A DNA stretch of 64,000 nucleotides from a bacterium (GCA_004172935.1 SDZD01000014.1:1-64000), one strand, 5' to 3'; positions 51,217-60,251 are shown, numbered from the stretch's first letter. Made by a program: numbers and translations. The notes: generated by a model from the sequence alone, not told the origin.

Positions 51217-52316
51217 ATCCATTGCAACGATTACTGAGTGGACGCTCTAATGCTCCCACAACTGCTCCGGCAAGCGATGATTTCGCGGGCCGTTTAGACC
51301 TGCTGAACTCGAATGCTGCCAAGGCTCAAACACCTGCACAGGCAATTGCCGTCATGCAGGAATCGGTGGGCATCACCAACGATTTATTTAAATCGTTCGC
51401 CAAGGCTAAAGAGGAATCCCCTACCTCGGATGCTCCCGCCAAAGCGGAAGAACCTGCACCCGCTGCTGAATCCGAACCCGAAGCAGAGCCGCCCGCTGCC
51501 GACCTCAACGAACCCATTAGCGACAATCCCGACGATGCCGATTTGATGGCCGATGCGCCGCCCAGTGACGCACCTGCGGCGGCTCCCGAAGCGATTGCCG
51601 CCGCTTCGGGTAAAGAGGGCGAAGACGCGCCCAATCCCGAACCAGAAAAGCCGATGGCGAAATCGGTAACCGAGATTATGGCAGACCATGCCCCTACGAA
51701 TAACGGCACAGAAGAACCGCTCGTCGATGCGACCGGACTCATTGATGAACTGATTAAGTCGATTGGGGCAACACAACAGCAAGAGGTGGAAAACGCAACC
51801 TCTTTGCAAACCATCATGGATTATCAAGAGCAGCTGGGCGCGATGCTGACGAAATCCATCGAAGGGCAGAAAATCCTGTTCGAACGCCAGAGCGAGATTT
51901 TCGAGCGCTTGGGCGGTATCGAGTCAACACAGACTCAAGCGCAGGAATCTCAGGCCCAGCAATCCGAAGCCCTCAACAAATCCATGAGCAAAGCGCTACA
52001 GGGGGTTTCGCAATACGTGGAAGGGATTCAGCGCCAACCACAGGGCACACCGTCAGGCCGCGCCCCGCTCGCTTCCAACTCGGTGCCGGGTTTGGCTCTG
52101 ACCGACGTGCCACAAGCAGAGCAAACCTACAACGGTTGGACGCGCGGTGAACTCAAGAAAAGCATTGAGGGACATATCCGCTCCGACCGCTGCGTTCAAT
52201 CCGGCGTCACCAGTTCTCATTTTCTGTCGATTGGTAAAACCGAAAACCTCGCCGACCTTGACCCGCTTATCTTCGAAGTCGCTGCCGCTGAACGCGCGCT
52301 GTTGACCAAGAAATAA
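51213..52316 (+). CDS. Scaffold-like capsid assembly protein
   Basis: 367 residues. The first 170 are Ala/Pro/Glu/Asp-rich and disordered-looking (EEPAPAAESEPEAEPPAADL); residues about 200-280 form a helical, coiled-coil-rich part (YQEQLGAMLTKSIEGQKILF, then FERQSEIFERLGGIESTQTQ); the C-terminus is compact (ELKKSIEGHIRSDRC). This acidic-then-coiled-coil layout, directly between protease and major capsid genes, is typical of scaffolds that shape the procapsid and are then removed. No sequence hallmark is specific, so assignment is positional. Confidence 0.6.
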   Translation: MNPLQRLLSGRSNAPTTAPASDDFAGRLDLLNSNAAKAQTPAQAIAVMQESVGITNDLFKSFAKAKEESPTSDAPAKAEEPAPAAESEPEAEPPAADLNEPISDNPDDADLMADAPPSDAPAAAPEAIAAASGKEGEDAPNPEPEKPMAKSVTEIMADHAPTNNGTEEPLVDATGLIDELIKSIGATQQQEVENATSLQTIMDYQEQLGAMLTKSIEGQKILFERQSEIFERLGGIESTQTQAQESQAQQSEALNKSMSKALQGVSQYVEGIQRQPQGTPSGRAPLASNSVPGLALTDVPQAEQTYNGWTRGELKKSIEGHIRSDRCVQSGVTSSHFLSIGKTENLADLDPLIFEVAAAERALLTKK

Positions 52317-52392
52317 TCCTGCCCTTTTGGGCAGTCCCCTCGCGGGCACCGCTCCCCAAGAGCGACAGACATCGAAGAGCACCTAAGCCTTG

Positions 52393-52422
52393 AGCCACCT
52401 CCATTATTGGGGGTGGCTTTTT
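52393..52422 (+). terminator. Leader hairpin 7 (variant of the family)
   Basis: AGCCACCTCC with GGGGGTGGCT (one G-U pair), 6-nt loop and T5, preceded by TAAGCCTTG, the most diverged member. It ends 41 nt before the capsid ATG; a Shine-Dalgarno (AGGAG) lies between. Confidence 0.75.
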
Positions 52423-52463
52423 GTGTGGGGCCATTACTACGAAAACAGGAGAAGTTGCACAAC

Positions 52464-53972
52464 ATGCGCAACGGAGACGTTACAGGAAATACCCTCAGCT
52501 GGGGCGATTTCCAAAAATCTATCGCTGGTACTCTTCAGGAGTCCGGCCAAACCCCCGAACTATCGAGCGCAATGGCCGATTGGTTCATGGAATCGGCGCT
52601 CACGAAGGGCCTTGGTTCGACTGGCACGCAAGCCATCGCTGGCGTGACCACTGGTGGCGACGCAACTACGATGGAATCCCTCTACGATGAGGTTGTTTCC
52701 ACCGAGTTGAACATGAAAGACCACGCGACCATCTGGAATGACCTAGAGAAAGTTCCCGTTCTCGAAGAGTACGTTCAGAAGGTCGATATGAACAGTTACG
52801 GCGGCGGTCGTCGTCTGGGCTTCATCAACTCGCAGACGCCAACGGGCGGCGTAACGGCCAAAAACCCCAACCTGAAGCGTAACGGTATTCCGGTGCGCTG
52901 GGTCGGTGGGCGATTCCAGACCTTCACGAGCCTGAACTCGCAGCGCACCTTGGGCCTGAACGTTGACCCCGCCGTGGGTAACGCTTCGGAACTCAACAGC
53001 GAGGCGCGTTTGCAGGCCATGATTCTAAACGCTTCGGAACTGTGCTGGCACGGCGATAACGATGTCAACCCGCTCGAACCGTTCGGCATCATCCCGCAGG
53101 TTCGCGAGGCTTATTCCAAGAAAAAGCCGACCCGCATCAACATGAAGGGCTTGCCCATCACGCGCGACTTTGTACCTAAGCTTCGCCAGATGCTGCGCAA
53201 CGCGGGCGGTGGCTGGACTCACTTCTACGGTGCGCCTACCATGTACGCGGACTTGGAATTGTCGTTGCTTGATTCGATTCGTCGCGCCGATGGTGACCGC
53301 GCCTCGCTGGGCATGTATTCGGATGAAGCTATCATCCGCGATCTCGGCGGCAACCGCGCCACCGCGAAACTGCGCGAAGATCAGTTCTTGGAAACGCTGG
53401 GCGACGATAGTTTCTCCGCCGACCCGGATGCGCCGATTCGTCCTAGCGCTGTTGCTGCAGCTGCCGCTACCGCAACGGCTGCCAACTTCTGGGGTTCGTA
53501 TCTGGCTCAGGCCACGTATTACTACTCTGTCTGTGCGGTTGGTATCAACGGTCGCTCGGCTGTTCGCACCGCCACGGCTTCCGTGTTGGTCGGCACGACT
53601 GAAAAGGTCAACCTCACCATCACCAACGCCGATGCGGGGACCGTCTTTTTCGAGGTGTACCGTGGTACTACGGCGTCGAACCGTCAGTACCTGGGTCGCA
53701 TCTCTGCGACGGGCAAAGTCGCGGGCGACACCGTGGTGTTCGTGGACGATGGCGAGTTCTACCCCGGCACCTCGCAGGCTGTTGCGCTCACCATCAAAGC
53801 GATGAAGCGCTGCAAATCGATTCACATCTGCCAGTTGTTGCCGACCACGAAAGTGGAGCTTCCCGGCGAACTGGTCGCGAAACAGGGCGGTTGGATCTGC
53901 GGTTTCACCCCGCGCGTACTCAACGAAGAACACAACATCGTGCTGGAAAACGTTGGGCGCTACGTCGCTTAA
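52464..53972 (+). CDS. Major capsid protein with inserted Ig-like domain
   Basis: 502 residues. The N-terminal core (SLYDEVVSTELNMKDHATIW, GGGRRLGFINSQTPTGGVTA, RWVGGRFQTFTSLNSQRTLG) and the downstream GGWTHFYGAPTMYADLELSL fit an HK97-fold capsid subunit. About residues 330-450 form an extra beta domain (NFWGSYLAQATYYYSVCAVG, TVFFEVYRGTTASNRQYLGR), a fibronectin/Ig-like insertion that could decorate the surface. The C-terminus (GFTPRVLNEEHNIVLENVGR) is the closing P-domain. AGGAG at 52448 supports ATG 52464. Followed by its own terminator at 53992. Confidence 0.8.
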   Translation: MRNGDVTGNTLSWGDFQKSIAGTLQESGQTPELSSAMADWFMESALTKGLGSTGTQAIAGVTTGGDATTMESLYDEVVSTELNMKDHATIWNDLEKVPVLEEYVQKVDMNSYGGGRRLGFINSQTPTGGVTAKNPNLKRNGIPVRWVGGRFQTFTSLNSQRTLGLNVDPAVGNASELNSEARLQAMILNASELCWHGDNDVNPLEPFGIIPQVREAYSKKKPTRINMKGLPITRDFVPKLRQMLRNAGGGWTHFYGAPTMYADLELSLLDSIRRADGDRASLGMYSDEAIIRDLGGNRATAKLREDQFLETLGDDSFSADPDAPIRPSAVAAAAATATAANFWGSYLAQATYYYSVCAVGINGRSAVRTATASVLVGTTEKVNLTITNADAGTVFFEVYRGTTASNRQYLGRISATGKVAGDTVVFVDDGEFYPGTSQAVALTIKAMKRCKSIHICQLLPTTKVELPGELVAKQGGWICGFTPRVLNEEHNIVLENVGRYVA

Positions 53973-53991
53973 ACGAGAATTTCAATAGAAT

Positions 53992-54030
53992 AGGCGCGGC
54001 CACTTCCAACGGTTGCCGCGCCTATTTTTT
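53992..54030 (+). terminator. Intrinsic terminator after the capsid gene
   Basis: AGGCGCGGC with GCCGCGCCT (9 bp), 14-nt loop, and a T6 run. Unlike the leader family it lacks the AAAGGCC box and lies immediately after a stop, 59 bp before the next ATG, so it is a plain terminator. Confidence 0.8.
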
Positions 54031-54088
54031 ATAATTGCTTTCGTAGTTGAAAAGCGCGCCGATTTCGCGCCTTCATCTCACATTCCAA

Positions 54089-55174
54089 ATGGCTACACAA
54101 ACCCTTGAACCGGGGGCACCCATCGTCTCGTCCACGGCCCCCCGCACCGCACCCGCTGCGCCACAACTCGTCACGCTTCAGTGTTCGGAGAGATTCGACC
54201 ACGTATGGGGCACACAGATGGCTTCCAGCGTTGGTCCCATCAATATCTCAGAGGATGGCTCCGTCGAAGTCCCAGTAGACGTAGCCGCCAAACTCCTCGC
54301 CCGTCGTCCCATCCCCGACCCTGAATCTGGCAACGAAAAAGGTGAACCGATGTTCACAGCTTCGGACGACGAACTCACAGCCATCGCGGATTTCCAACTC
54401 AATCAATCCGGCCAAACCAGCGAGACGGTTAGCTCCATTAATCGCAAGCTGGTCTATATCGAATGCCCGGGCATGGCTCAGGAGCGTATGAACGTGCGCG
54501 ACCCTGAAACCGACAAGCAGGTCGGAGTTGATTTCGATGAAGACGGCATGGCCGTTGTCACCGTCTACATCTACGAAAAGATGCGCGGTGGTTTTGGTGG
54601 CGATGGAACAAGCAAAGCCGAAGACGCGGCACCAATCTATCTTCGTGGCACAGTCGGGGAAGATGGTGTTTCCGGCTACTTTGACGACGATGCGCCATCG
54701 AGTGGCCCCGTTGGTTCAGCGCGCGTCGATAACGGAGATATTATTGGCGTCGAAGTCGAAGACACGGATCACTCGCGACCGGAGCCACAAACCACGCCCT
54801 CGGCTCGGCTTATCGAGGAATTTAACAAGTCGAGCGAAACCGCTACAACAAGCGAAACGCCAACCGACACCGAAACCAATACGGCGCAAATCTCGACGAA
54901 CACCACGGACAAACCTTCAACGCCTGCTCCCCCCACCTTCATCGACTCGCTGAAAAAAGCGATTGGCGCTCCAGCTACCGCTGCACTGGCCGCAGAGGGC
55001 TTCGACACCGAAGCGGAGATTCGCGCAGCGAGCAAGGAAGCCCTGCAAAAAGTGAAAGGTATTGGAGATAGCAAAACGTTCATCAAACTCTGGGCAGCCA
55101 TTCATCCAGACGAGGCGAACGCTTCCAACACCGCTCCGACCGACACTACCACCACTACAAACACGGCGTCCTAA
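54089..55174 (+). CDS. Phage capsid-region protein with C-terminal helix-hairpin-helix
   Basis: 361 residues from ATG 54089 (MATQTLEPGAPIVSS); a TTG at 54047 is an alternative. The N-terminal domain is beta-rich; the middle is acidic and Thr/Ser/Pro-rich (SETPTDTETNTAQIST). Residues about 290-340 hold a HhH-like stretch (EIRAASKEALQKVKGIGDSK). HhH modules bind DNA, so it may contact packaged DNA or the portal vertex; a decoration role is equally possible. Position between capsid and connector genes fits a minor head protein. Confidence 0.5.
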   Translation: MATQTLEPGAPIVSSTAPRTAPAAPQLVTLQCSERFDHVWGTQMASSVGPINISEDGSVEVPVDVAAKLLARRPIPDPESGNEKGEPMFTASDDELTAIADFQLNQSGQTSETVSSINRKLVYIECPGMAQERMNVRDPETDKQVGVDFDEDGMAVVTVYIYEKMRGGFGGDGTSKAEDAAPIYLRGTVGEDGVSGYFDDDAPSSGPVGSARVDNGDIIGVEVEDTDHSRPEPQTTPSARLIEEFNKSSETATTSETPTDTETNTAQISTNTTDKPSTPAPPTFIDSLKKAIGAPATAALAAEGFDTEAEIRAASKEALQKVKGIGDSKTFIKLWAAIHPDEANASNTAPTDTTTTTNTAS

Positions 55175-55200
55175 CCGCCAATCAATCCATAAAGGCCCTG

Positions 55201-55232
55201 AGCCGCGCTTCTTCCGAGAAGCGCGGCTTTTT
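55201..55232 (+). terminator. Leader hairpin 8 (AAAGGCC-GAGCCGC family)
   Basis: An 11-bp perfect stem (AGCCGCGCTTC with GAAGCGCGGCT), 6-nt loop and T5, preceded by AAAGGCCCTG. Only 19 nt separate the T-run from ATG 55252 and no promoter is visible between the previous stop (55174) and the stem, so read-through into it is implied. Confidence 0.85.
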
Positions 55233-55251
55233 CATTTTTAAACCGATTTTT

Positions 55252-55653
55252 ATGAGCAAGAACCTTCGCAATCGCCCCGTGCCCCAAGACTTGAACGCCC
55301 TGTTTGGCGTTGCTCCTACCCCCGCTCCCCTTATCACCGACTTGGTGGAGCCAACACCAGTACCTGCTGCACCTGTTTCCGGCGAACGCCAACGATTGGT
55401 CACGCAGGAATTGCAGCTCGCCGTCGCGCTCATCGTGAACGATTACGGTGACCCAACAATCAACAAGATTGGCAAAACGCAGGGCGGTAAACCCAAAGTC
55501 GAATTCTCCTTCTTGCTCAAACCCGGCGAAACAGCACGAGGTGTAGAGCAGGATTTTTGGAGCAAGCGCATGACGGGGGAAATCTCGACCATCTTCACCG
55601 TGACCCGCTCTCTCAAAAAGCGCATCGACCGTTTAGCCGACCTCGCGGAGTAA
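55252..55653 (+). CDS. Small phage structural-type protein
   Basis: 133 residues. A proline-rich N-terminus (GVAPTPAPLITDLVEPTPVP) precedes a compact C-terminal domain (LQLAVALIVNDYGDPTINKI ... IFTVTRSLKKRIDRL). Unknown family, likely a head-completion or decoration protein. The leader after hairpin 8 is pyrimidine-rich without a Shine-Dalgarno. It is followed four bases later by the connector gene. Confidence 0.5.
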   Translation: MSKNLRNRPVPQDLNALFGVAPTPAPLITDLVEPTPVPAAPVSGERQRLVTQELQLAVALIVNDYGDPTINKIGKTQGGKPKVEFSFLLKPGETARGVEQDFWSKRMTGEISTIFTVTRSLKKRIDRLADLAE

Positions 55654-55656
55654 GCC

Positions 55657-56529
55657 ATGCCCGAACCGCTTCTCGTATCGGTTGCCCGCGTGCGAAAAGC
55701 GCTTGCGGGCCGCTCAATGGCGCGTTTCATCGAAGCGCTGGGCACAAGCGACACGGAGCGCGACAAGGAAATCGCGCTCCTGATTCGCGCGGCGCAGGCT
55801 GACTTTGAAACGCATTGCGGCGTGTGTTTGTTTCATACCCGCATCGTGACCCGTCCGGCCCCTCCCGACATGGTTCGCCGCAGTGCGAGCGAAGTCGGCG
55901 ATTATGATCGTCTCGAAGATGGGCATTCCTATTTCCAAGACGATTTTCGCAGTGGTGGCGCCGTATCGGTCAAATTGACGAAGCGCCCGGTACTGTCGAT
56001 TGAATCGGCGGGCTTGCACTGGGGCGCGTGGCAGAACTCGAACTTTCTATGGAAGTTCCCCAAAGGCTGGACGATGCCGGAAGCGCGGCTGGGCTATGTG
56101 CATATCGCGCCCGCGTGGGGTGGGGGAGCTGCGAGTGGGCAGGGCGGCATCCTCACCATCCCTCTCGCGTACACCGGAATCGGCACGCGGGGGCAAGCCA
56201 TGCCTATTCTGTTGGCCATCAACTACACGGCGGGCTTTGTCCCCTACGAGTTCAACGCTGATACGGACGATCTGCACGACGCCTGCCCCGATTTCGAGCA
56301 GATTCGCATTGTCGCGGAAGGTGTGCGTTCATTGGCCGCTCTCAAGATTTTGAAGCAAACCCGGTTTGCGAAGGGCGCGGGCGGTGGCAGTATCGCCATC
56401 GACGGTATTTCTCAGACGCACGCAAACAATCGTTTTGCCGACGAAATCAAAGAGATGGCTGCCGACGTGGATGCCGCGAAAGCGGTGCTGAAAGAGAGCA
56501 TGAGCGGCGCCTCCTTCATGTTCGCCTAA
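55657..56529 (+). CDS. Head-tail connector protein (gp6-like)
   Basis: 290 residues. The N-terminal helical part (LLVSVARVRKALAGRSMARF, KEIALLIRAAQADFETHCGV) is the pattern of phage gp6-like connectors that stack under the portal; the beta-rich middle (RPVLSIESAGLHWGAWQNSN ... RGQAMPILLAINYTAGFVPY) and helical C-terminus follow. It would form the neck adaptor. GGAG eight bases before ATG supports the start. Part of a run of closely spaced neck genes. Confidence 0.7.
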   Translation: MPEPLLVSVARVRKALAGRSMARFIEALGTSDTERDKEIALLIRAAQADFETHCGVCLFHTRIVTRPAPPDMVRRSASEVGDYDRLEDGHSYFQDDFRSGGAVSVKLTKRPVLSIESAGLHWGAWQNSNFLWKFPKGWTMPEARLGYVHIAPAWGGGAASGQGGILTIPLAYTGIGTRGQAMPILLAINYTAGFVPYEFNADTDDLHDACPDFEQIRIVAEGVRSLAALKILKQTRFAKGAGGGSIAIDGISQTHANNRFADEIKEMAADVDAAKAVLKESMSGASFMFA

Positions 56530-56540
56530 TCATTCAAACC

Positions 56541-57236
56541 ATGAACGACTTTATTGATATAGATGCGGAGGATACCCGCGAACTGGTTCAAGATCGGGGA
56601 GAACCGTTCGCGTGGGATAAAGCTCACCCGTGTCCCTGCTCCCAGTCAAAGGACGCCGAGGATGAAAGTACCGATGCGGAGTCGTGCGAGTTCGGTTGTG
56701 AGAACGGCTTCCTGTTCGAACGTCAAACGCTACGTGCGGGCATCGTTGCAATTGTAACCAACTACAACAAGACGGTGTATCATCCCGATTTTGGGAGAGT
56801 CCCGTCCGGCACAGCGGATTGGATCGGTATGGCGGATGAGGTGAGGCTGGGCGACCGTGACCGCATCACATTGACATCTGATGCGCGTGCGGAATCGGTG
56901 CGCGAACTGGTAAAGCGCAGTGTTTCTGGCGATTACGATTCGCTGGCCCATCCCGCCGTGCTGCGGGTACTCGAAGTGCGGCGCGGCACCACGGCCTACA
57001 CACGCGGCACGCACTTCACTCTGGAATCGAACGCACAGGATTCGCGCTTGAAGTGGCTGACGCCAACTCGCCCGCCAGTGGGTGAATTCTATTCGATTGA
57101 ATACGAGAAGTGCCCGCGCCTACAGGTACTCATGGATTCGCTGCGTCCCGCTCGTGGCAACATGGCGGGCCTCAAGCTCGTACAACGCCTCAAGCTGACT
57201 ATTCTTCCTCTCATTGAAAAAGGCGGTGCGCAATGA
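56541..57236 (+). CDS. Neck protein with N-terminal Cys cluster
   Basis: 231 residues. The early HPCPCSQSKDAEDESTDAES then CEFGCENGFLF gives CxCx(n)CxxxCxxG, a zinc site used by some phage neck or head-completion proteins. The rest is beta-rich (DEVRLGDRDRITLTSD, RGTTAYTRGTHFTLESNAQD), resembling tail-completion or stopper proteins. Its stop overlaps the next start by ATGA. Confidence 0.6.
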   Translation: MNDFIDIDAEDTRELVQDRGEPFAWDKAHPCPCSQSKDAEDESTDAESCEFGCENGFLFERQTLRAGIVAIVTNYNKTVYHPDFGRVPSGTADWIGMADEVRLGDRDRITLTSDARAESVRELVKRSVSGDYDSLAHPAVLRVLEVRRGTTAYTRGTHFTLESNAQDSRLKWLTPTRPPVGEFYSIEYEKCPRLQVLMDSLRPARGNMAGLKLVQRLKLTILPLIEKGGAQ

Positions 57237-57445
57237 ACGACGCGATTCGCCGTGAAATCGAAGATGAGTTGGGGCCGCTTGCGGAGAAGGCTAAAAAGGC
57301 TGGAGACCTCTCTTTGCAAGCGGCTCTTTTAGTCGTGCGTGCGTTATCAGCAGCTCCCAAAGCCAAGCGCGAATCGTTGCTTGCCAAATATGTTTTTGTG
57401 GGCGGCGTGCTGCTCAATCCACCAAAGTCGAGGAAACGACGATGA
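57233..57445 (+). CDS. Small helical neck-region protein
   Basis: 70 residues, helical and basic at the end (NPPKSRKRR), coupled to both neighbours by four-base ATGA overlaps. No membrane segment or motif. Small coupled genes like this are common in neck operons; function unknown. Confidence 0.55.
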   Translation: MNDAIRREIEDELGPLAEKAKKAGDLSLQAALLVVRALSAAPKAKRESLLAKYVFVGGVLLNPPKSRKRR

Positions 57446-58248
57446 ATGGGACTTGGGACGTGCATTCGCTGGCATCGGGCAACGGCGAACTGGCGGAGTT
57501 GGCGCAAAGCTTCGATTCGTTTCCCGGCGGTCTTGGCCCGGTCGCGCGGGCACGTCGTGCGAACGAGAAGGGCAAAGCGGTTGGCGCGACGCTGGCCGCG
57601 CCGTTTCTGGGCGGCGAAACAAACAGGCGTGAGCCGCTTCGTCTGAGAGTAGTAGGGCGTCCTTCTCTACGTATCACGCGCGAGATCGGCGGTTCGACCG
57701 TAATCACGCTGCGGCGCAACATATCGAACATGGAAGCGCTTTCAAGCGCCGATATGGAATTCGTGCAGACCTGGGGAGAGGCGGTTCTCAAACATTTGCG
57801 CGATTTGTCGCGCGGCCCGTACTCAGCGGCGCGGCTGCGCGCGATGGGGCACCCCTATGGTTACGCGGAATCACCGCTCAAAGGCGACGCCGCTTTCAAA
57901 GGGCGCAAAGTCCCCCGGCGTGCGGGTATCGGCAATCCCAAAGGCGTTCGCGGCGCGGTACCGACCATGTCCGTTATCAACTCACAAAGTGGTAACCTCG
58001 CCCGCTCGTGGTCGATGGAGTGGGAGCGAGACGAACGCGGCTTTGAGGTACGATTTCGCAACAGCGCCGAATATGGGTGGTATCTGGCACACGGTACAAC
58101 CCGGATGCAGGCTCACGGCCCGTGGACGTACTCGCCGCTTTCCCATCTGCGCAAACTCGACTCGCAGATACAGGCAACAATCCGGCGCGCGAGGCTTCGC
58201 CAGAACTCGGAGCGCATCATCGACAACATGATTGCGGCGGCGAGCTGA
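57442..58248 (+). CDS. HK97 gp10-like tail completion protein
   Basis: 268 residues. The C-terminal part carries the family pattern: VRFRNSAEYGWYLAHGTTRM followed by a Pro/Trp-rich turn and a terminal helix, matching N.a.Ya.yvE.GT.km of gp10-like proteins that cap the tail tube. The N-terminal half is basic and less conserved. It is coupled to the previous gene by ATGA and followed by an AT-rich gap with the ACCCAC repeat. Confidence 0.65.
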   Translation: MNGTWDVHSLASGNGELAELAQSFDSFPGGLGPVARARRANEKGKAVGATLAAPFLGGETNRREPLRLRVVGRPSLRITREIGGSTVITLRRNISNMEALSSADMEFVQTWGEAVLKHLRDLSRGPYSAARLRAMGHPYGYAESPLKGDAAFKGRKVPRRAGIGNPKGVRGAVPTMSVINSQSGNLARSWSMEWERDERGFEVRFRNSAEYGWYLAHGTTRMQAHGPWTYSPLSHLRKLDSQIQATIRRARLRQNSERIIDNMIAAAS

Positions 58249-58340
58249 CTACTTTTTTGGGCGAAAAATATTCCAAAACTATGCGTACTCTACTTTTGCG
58301 CAAAAATTTGAGAGGCCGTTTTTAGAAAATAGAGCGCTCT

Positions 58341-58370
58341 CAACCCACTAAAACCCACTGGTACCCACTA
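58341..58370 (+). repeat. ACCCAC-type dispersed repeat, copy B
   Basis: Includes AAAACCCACTGGTACCCAC, matching 10184-10214 over 27 bases with two differences, and shares its left half with 35080-35100. Here it is in the leader of the 58379 gene. Confidence 0.6.
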
Positions 58371-58378
58371 GAAATACG

Positions 58379-58966
58379 ATGTCTATTGCTCCTAATCCCA
58401 CTGCCGAAGAACTGTACGATGCGCTCGAAGCCTCTAATATTCGCCTCGACAAAATTTGGTCGGGCCTGAAAGAAGTGCTGGCGCGCAAGATGCCGGACAT
58501 GGTCGCCCTCTACAATGAGAAGAATGGGCGCACTGGTAGCTCGGCCTTAGTTGCCCCCAACGAATACTACACGGGTGGCGAAGACCTGAAAGAGAAACCA
58601 CTTCCGGCCATTGTGGTCGGCGGTGAACTCGAATTTAGCGCGGCGGGTCCAAGCGCCCAGTTCGCGGACTCGTCCACCTGTATCTGGGTGGTGTGCGCTC
58701 CCAAAACCACGCGCGCGGCTGTGCGTGATGCAACGATTCTGGCGCATCTGGCGTGGGCAGTCGTGAACGGCTACCAGAGGGGTTATCGCAACGAAGCCAA
58801 TCAACGCTTGTGGACGGGGCTCACGCCGTCAGGCGTGCGCGCGATTCCAAAGAATGAGCAGTCGCTGTATGGCGGCTTCTATATCGCCCTCGATGTATCG
58901 CAGGGTCCATCGCCGACCAGCGCGTCGATGTGGTCGCGCGAAAGCGAGCAAATCGAAACTCCTTAA
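58379..58966 (+). CDS. Putative tail terminator protein
   Basis: 195 residues, with a helical start (AEELYDALEASNIRLDKIWS) and a beta-rich body (LPAIVVGGELEFSAAGPSAQ, SSTCIWVVCAPKTTRAAVRD). Size, topology and place between the gp10-like and the major tail protein genes fit a tail terminator, which closes the tube. No diagnostic residue. No Shine-Dalgarno is seen; the ATG is nine bases after the ACCCAC repeat. Confidence 0.5.
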   Translation: MSIAPNPTAEELYDALEASNIRLDKIWSGLKEVLARKMPDMVALYNEKNGRTGSSALVAPNEYYTGGEDLKEKPLPAIVVGGELEFSAAGPSAQFADSSTCIWVVCAPKTTRAAVRDATILAHLAWAVVNGYQRGYRNEANQRLWTGLTPSGVRAIPKNEQSLYGGFYIALDVSQGPSPTSASMWSRESEQIETP

Positions 58967-58976
58967 GGGAGTGCGC

Positions 58977-58982
58977 TAAAAT
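58977..58982 (+). promoter_or_regulatory. -10 hexamer upstream of the tail operon
   Basis: TAAAAT in GTGCGCTAAAATAAG, nearly identical to the string at 20236. It lies 135 bp before leader hairpin 9 and just after the preceding stop. Confidence 0.4.
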
Positions 58983-59116
58983 AAGTAGTGCTTCGCGAGC
59001 GCCTTATTGTCCTGAGAGGGCATTTTGGAAAATAAGACGCACGCTTATTTCATTTCGTGAACTAACGACATCGCCGAGCCGCATTGACGGCCAAATCCAT
59101 TTTTAGAAGGCCCTGA

Positions 59117-59146
59117 GCCGCTTCCTCGAAAGAGGGGGCGGTTTTT
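59117..59146 (+). terminator. Leader hairpin 9 (AAAGGCC-GAGCCGC family)
   Basis: CCGCTTCCTC with GAGGGGGCGG, including two G-U pairs, a GAAA tetraloop and T5, preceded by GAAGGCCCTG. It ends 22 nt before ATG 59169, which has its own AAGGAG. Confidence 0.8.
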
Positions 59147-59168
59147 GTTTGGGCAAGGAGTAAGAACA

Positions 59169-60224
59169 ATGGCGGCTACAACAGCCGGAGCCACCTATGG
59201 TGGCCTTATCGCGCGTGGTGGGCAAGGCGGGTTTTGTAAGTTCGGTCTAGAAACGAACAATGGCGCAAGCGGCGCCGGAATGCTGAAACCGGGCGTTCTG
59301 GATGCGAGTGAGGGTGTGTATCCTGCCGCGCCAACGCTGCTTTCGCATGTGGGTTACACAGATCAACCCACGTTTCAAATCGGTCAGAATGGCGGTGAGT
59401 TTCGCGGCATCGGTACGTACCGCGCCCTGAAACTCACCAAAGGGCGTCGTGATGTATCAGTGCGCACCAACATGCGCATTGGCAACTACCAGTTCCTGCG
59501 CTACGGTCTGCGTAGCGCGGGCGTGGGCGGCTCCTCCACGTACAAAGGCTTGCCAGTGATGTGTGTGGCGGGCGGCTCGTATGACGAGTTCGACGAGGGA
59601 TTTTGCTGGCTGGCCCGCTATGCCCTGATGCGCGAGTTTTCGTTCACCTTTACGGATGGCCCCAACTCACCAGTTACCGCGAACTCGGAACTGTGGGCAT
59701 TGGGACTCGACCGCCTCGGTGCAGCGCAAGCCTCCACCGGAGTCACCGCAACAACGGGATCCAACTCGCTGTATGTGGCGGGTGGCGAGCCATTGCTGTG
59801 GCAACACGCTCGATGGTTGATTCCGTACCAAAATAAGCTCACGGAGTTCAAATCGGTACTCAAGTCGGTCACTGTGACGGTGACCAACGAACTTGAGCGC
59901 GTGAACTGCAACTTCGACTGGGGCGATGATAAACCGGGATCGCGCACGCCGATTTACATCAACCCACTGGCTGAGTCGGTCAAGGTGTCGTACACGTTGC
60001 ACGACATGCTGCCACCTGAGTTTCTGGACGCGACGGCGAACGCCACCAACATGGGCCAAATCGTATTGGAAGCAACGGACGCCAAAGCGGGTGGCACGAA
60101 GACTATGACGTGCGTAATCGACAACAACTTAATTAATAATTTCTCGATGCAGGGGGTGGCCCCAACTGCGAAGTTGGATTTCAGCATGGATACCATGTCG
60201 TCGTTCATCTCTATCTCGGCTTAA
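59169..60224 (+). CDS. Major tail protein (tail tube)
   Basis: 351 residues. The product starts MAATTAGATYGGLIARGGQG and is beta-rich throughout (RDVSVRTNMRIGNYQFLRYG, SVTVTVTNELERVNCNFDWG), ending with short strands (KLDFSMDTMSSFISISA). Size, strong ribosome binding site (AAGGAG, suiting high expression) and position two genes before the tape measure fit the tube subunit. No Ig-like C-terminal addition is evident. No sheath gene accompanies it, which supports a non-contractile tail. Confidence 0.65.
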   Translation: MAATTAGATYGGLIARGGQGGFCKFGLETNNGASGAGMLKPGVLDASEGVYPAAPTLLSHVGYTDQPTFQIGQNGGEFRGIGTYRALKLTKGRRDVSVRTNMRIGNYQFLRYGLRSAGVGGSSTYKGLPVMCVAGGSYDEFDEGFCWLARYALMREFSFTFTDGPNSPVTANSELWALGLDRLGAAQASTGVTATTGSNSLYVAGGEPLLWQHARWLIPYQNKLTEFKSVLKSVTVTVTNELERVNCNFDWGDDKPGSRTPIYINPLAESVKVSYTLHDMLPPEFLDATANATNMGQIVLEATDAKAGGTKTMTCVIDNNLINNFSMQGVAPTAKLDFSMDTMSSFISISA

Positions 60225-60251
60225 GCAGCAGCTACTCGCTTTTTTGTGTTG

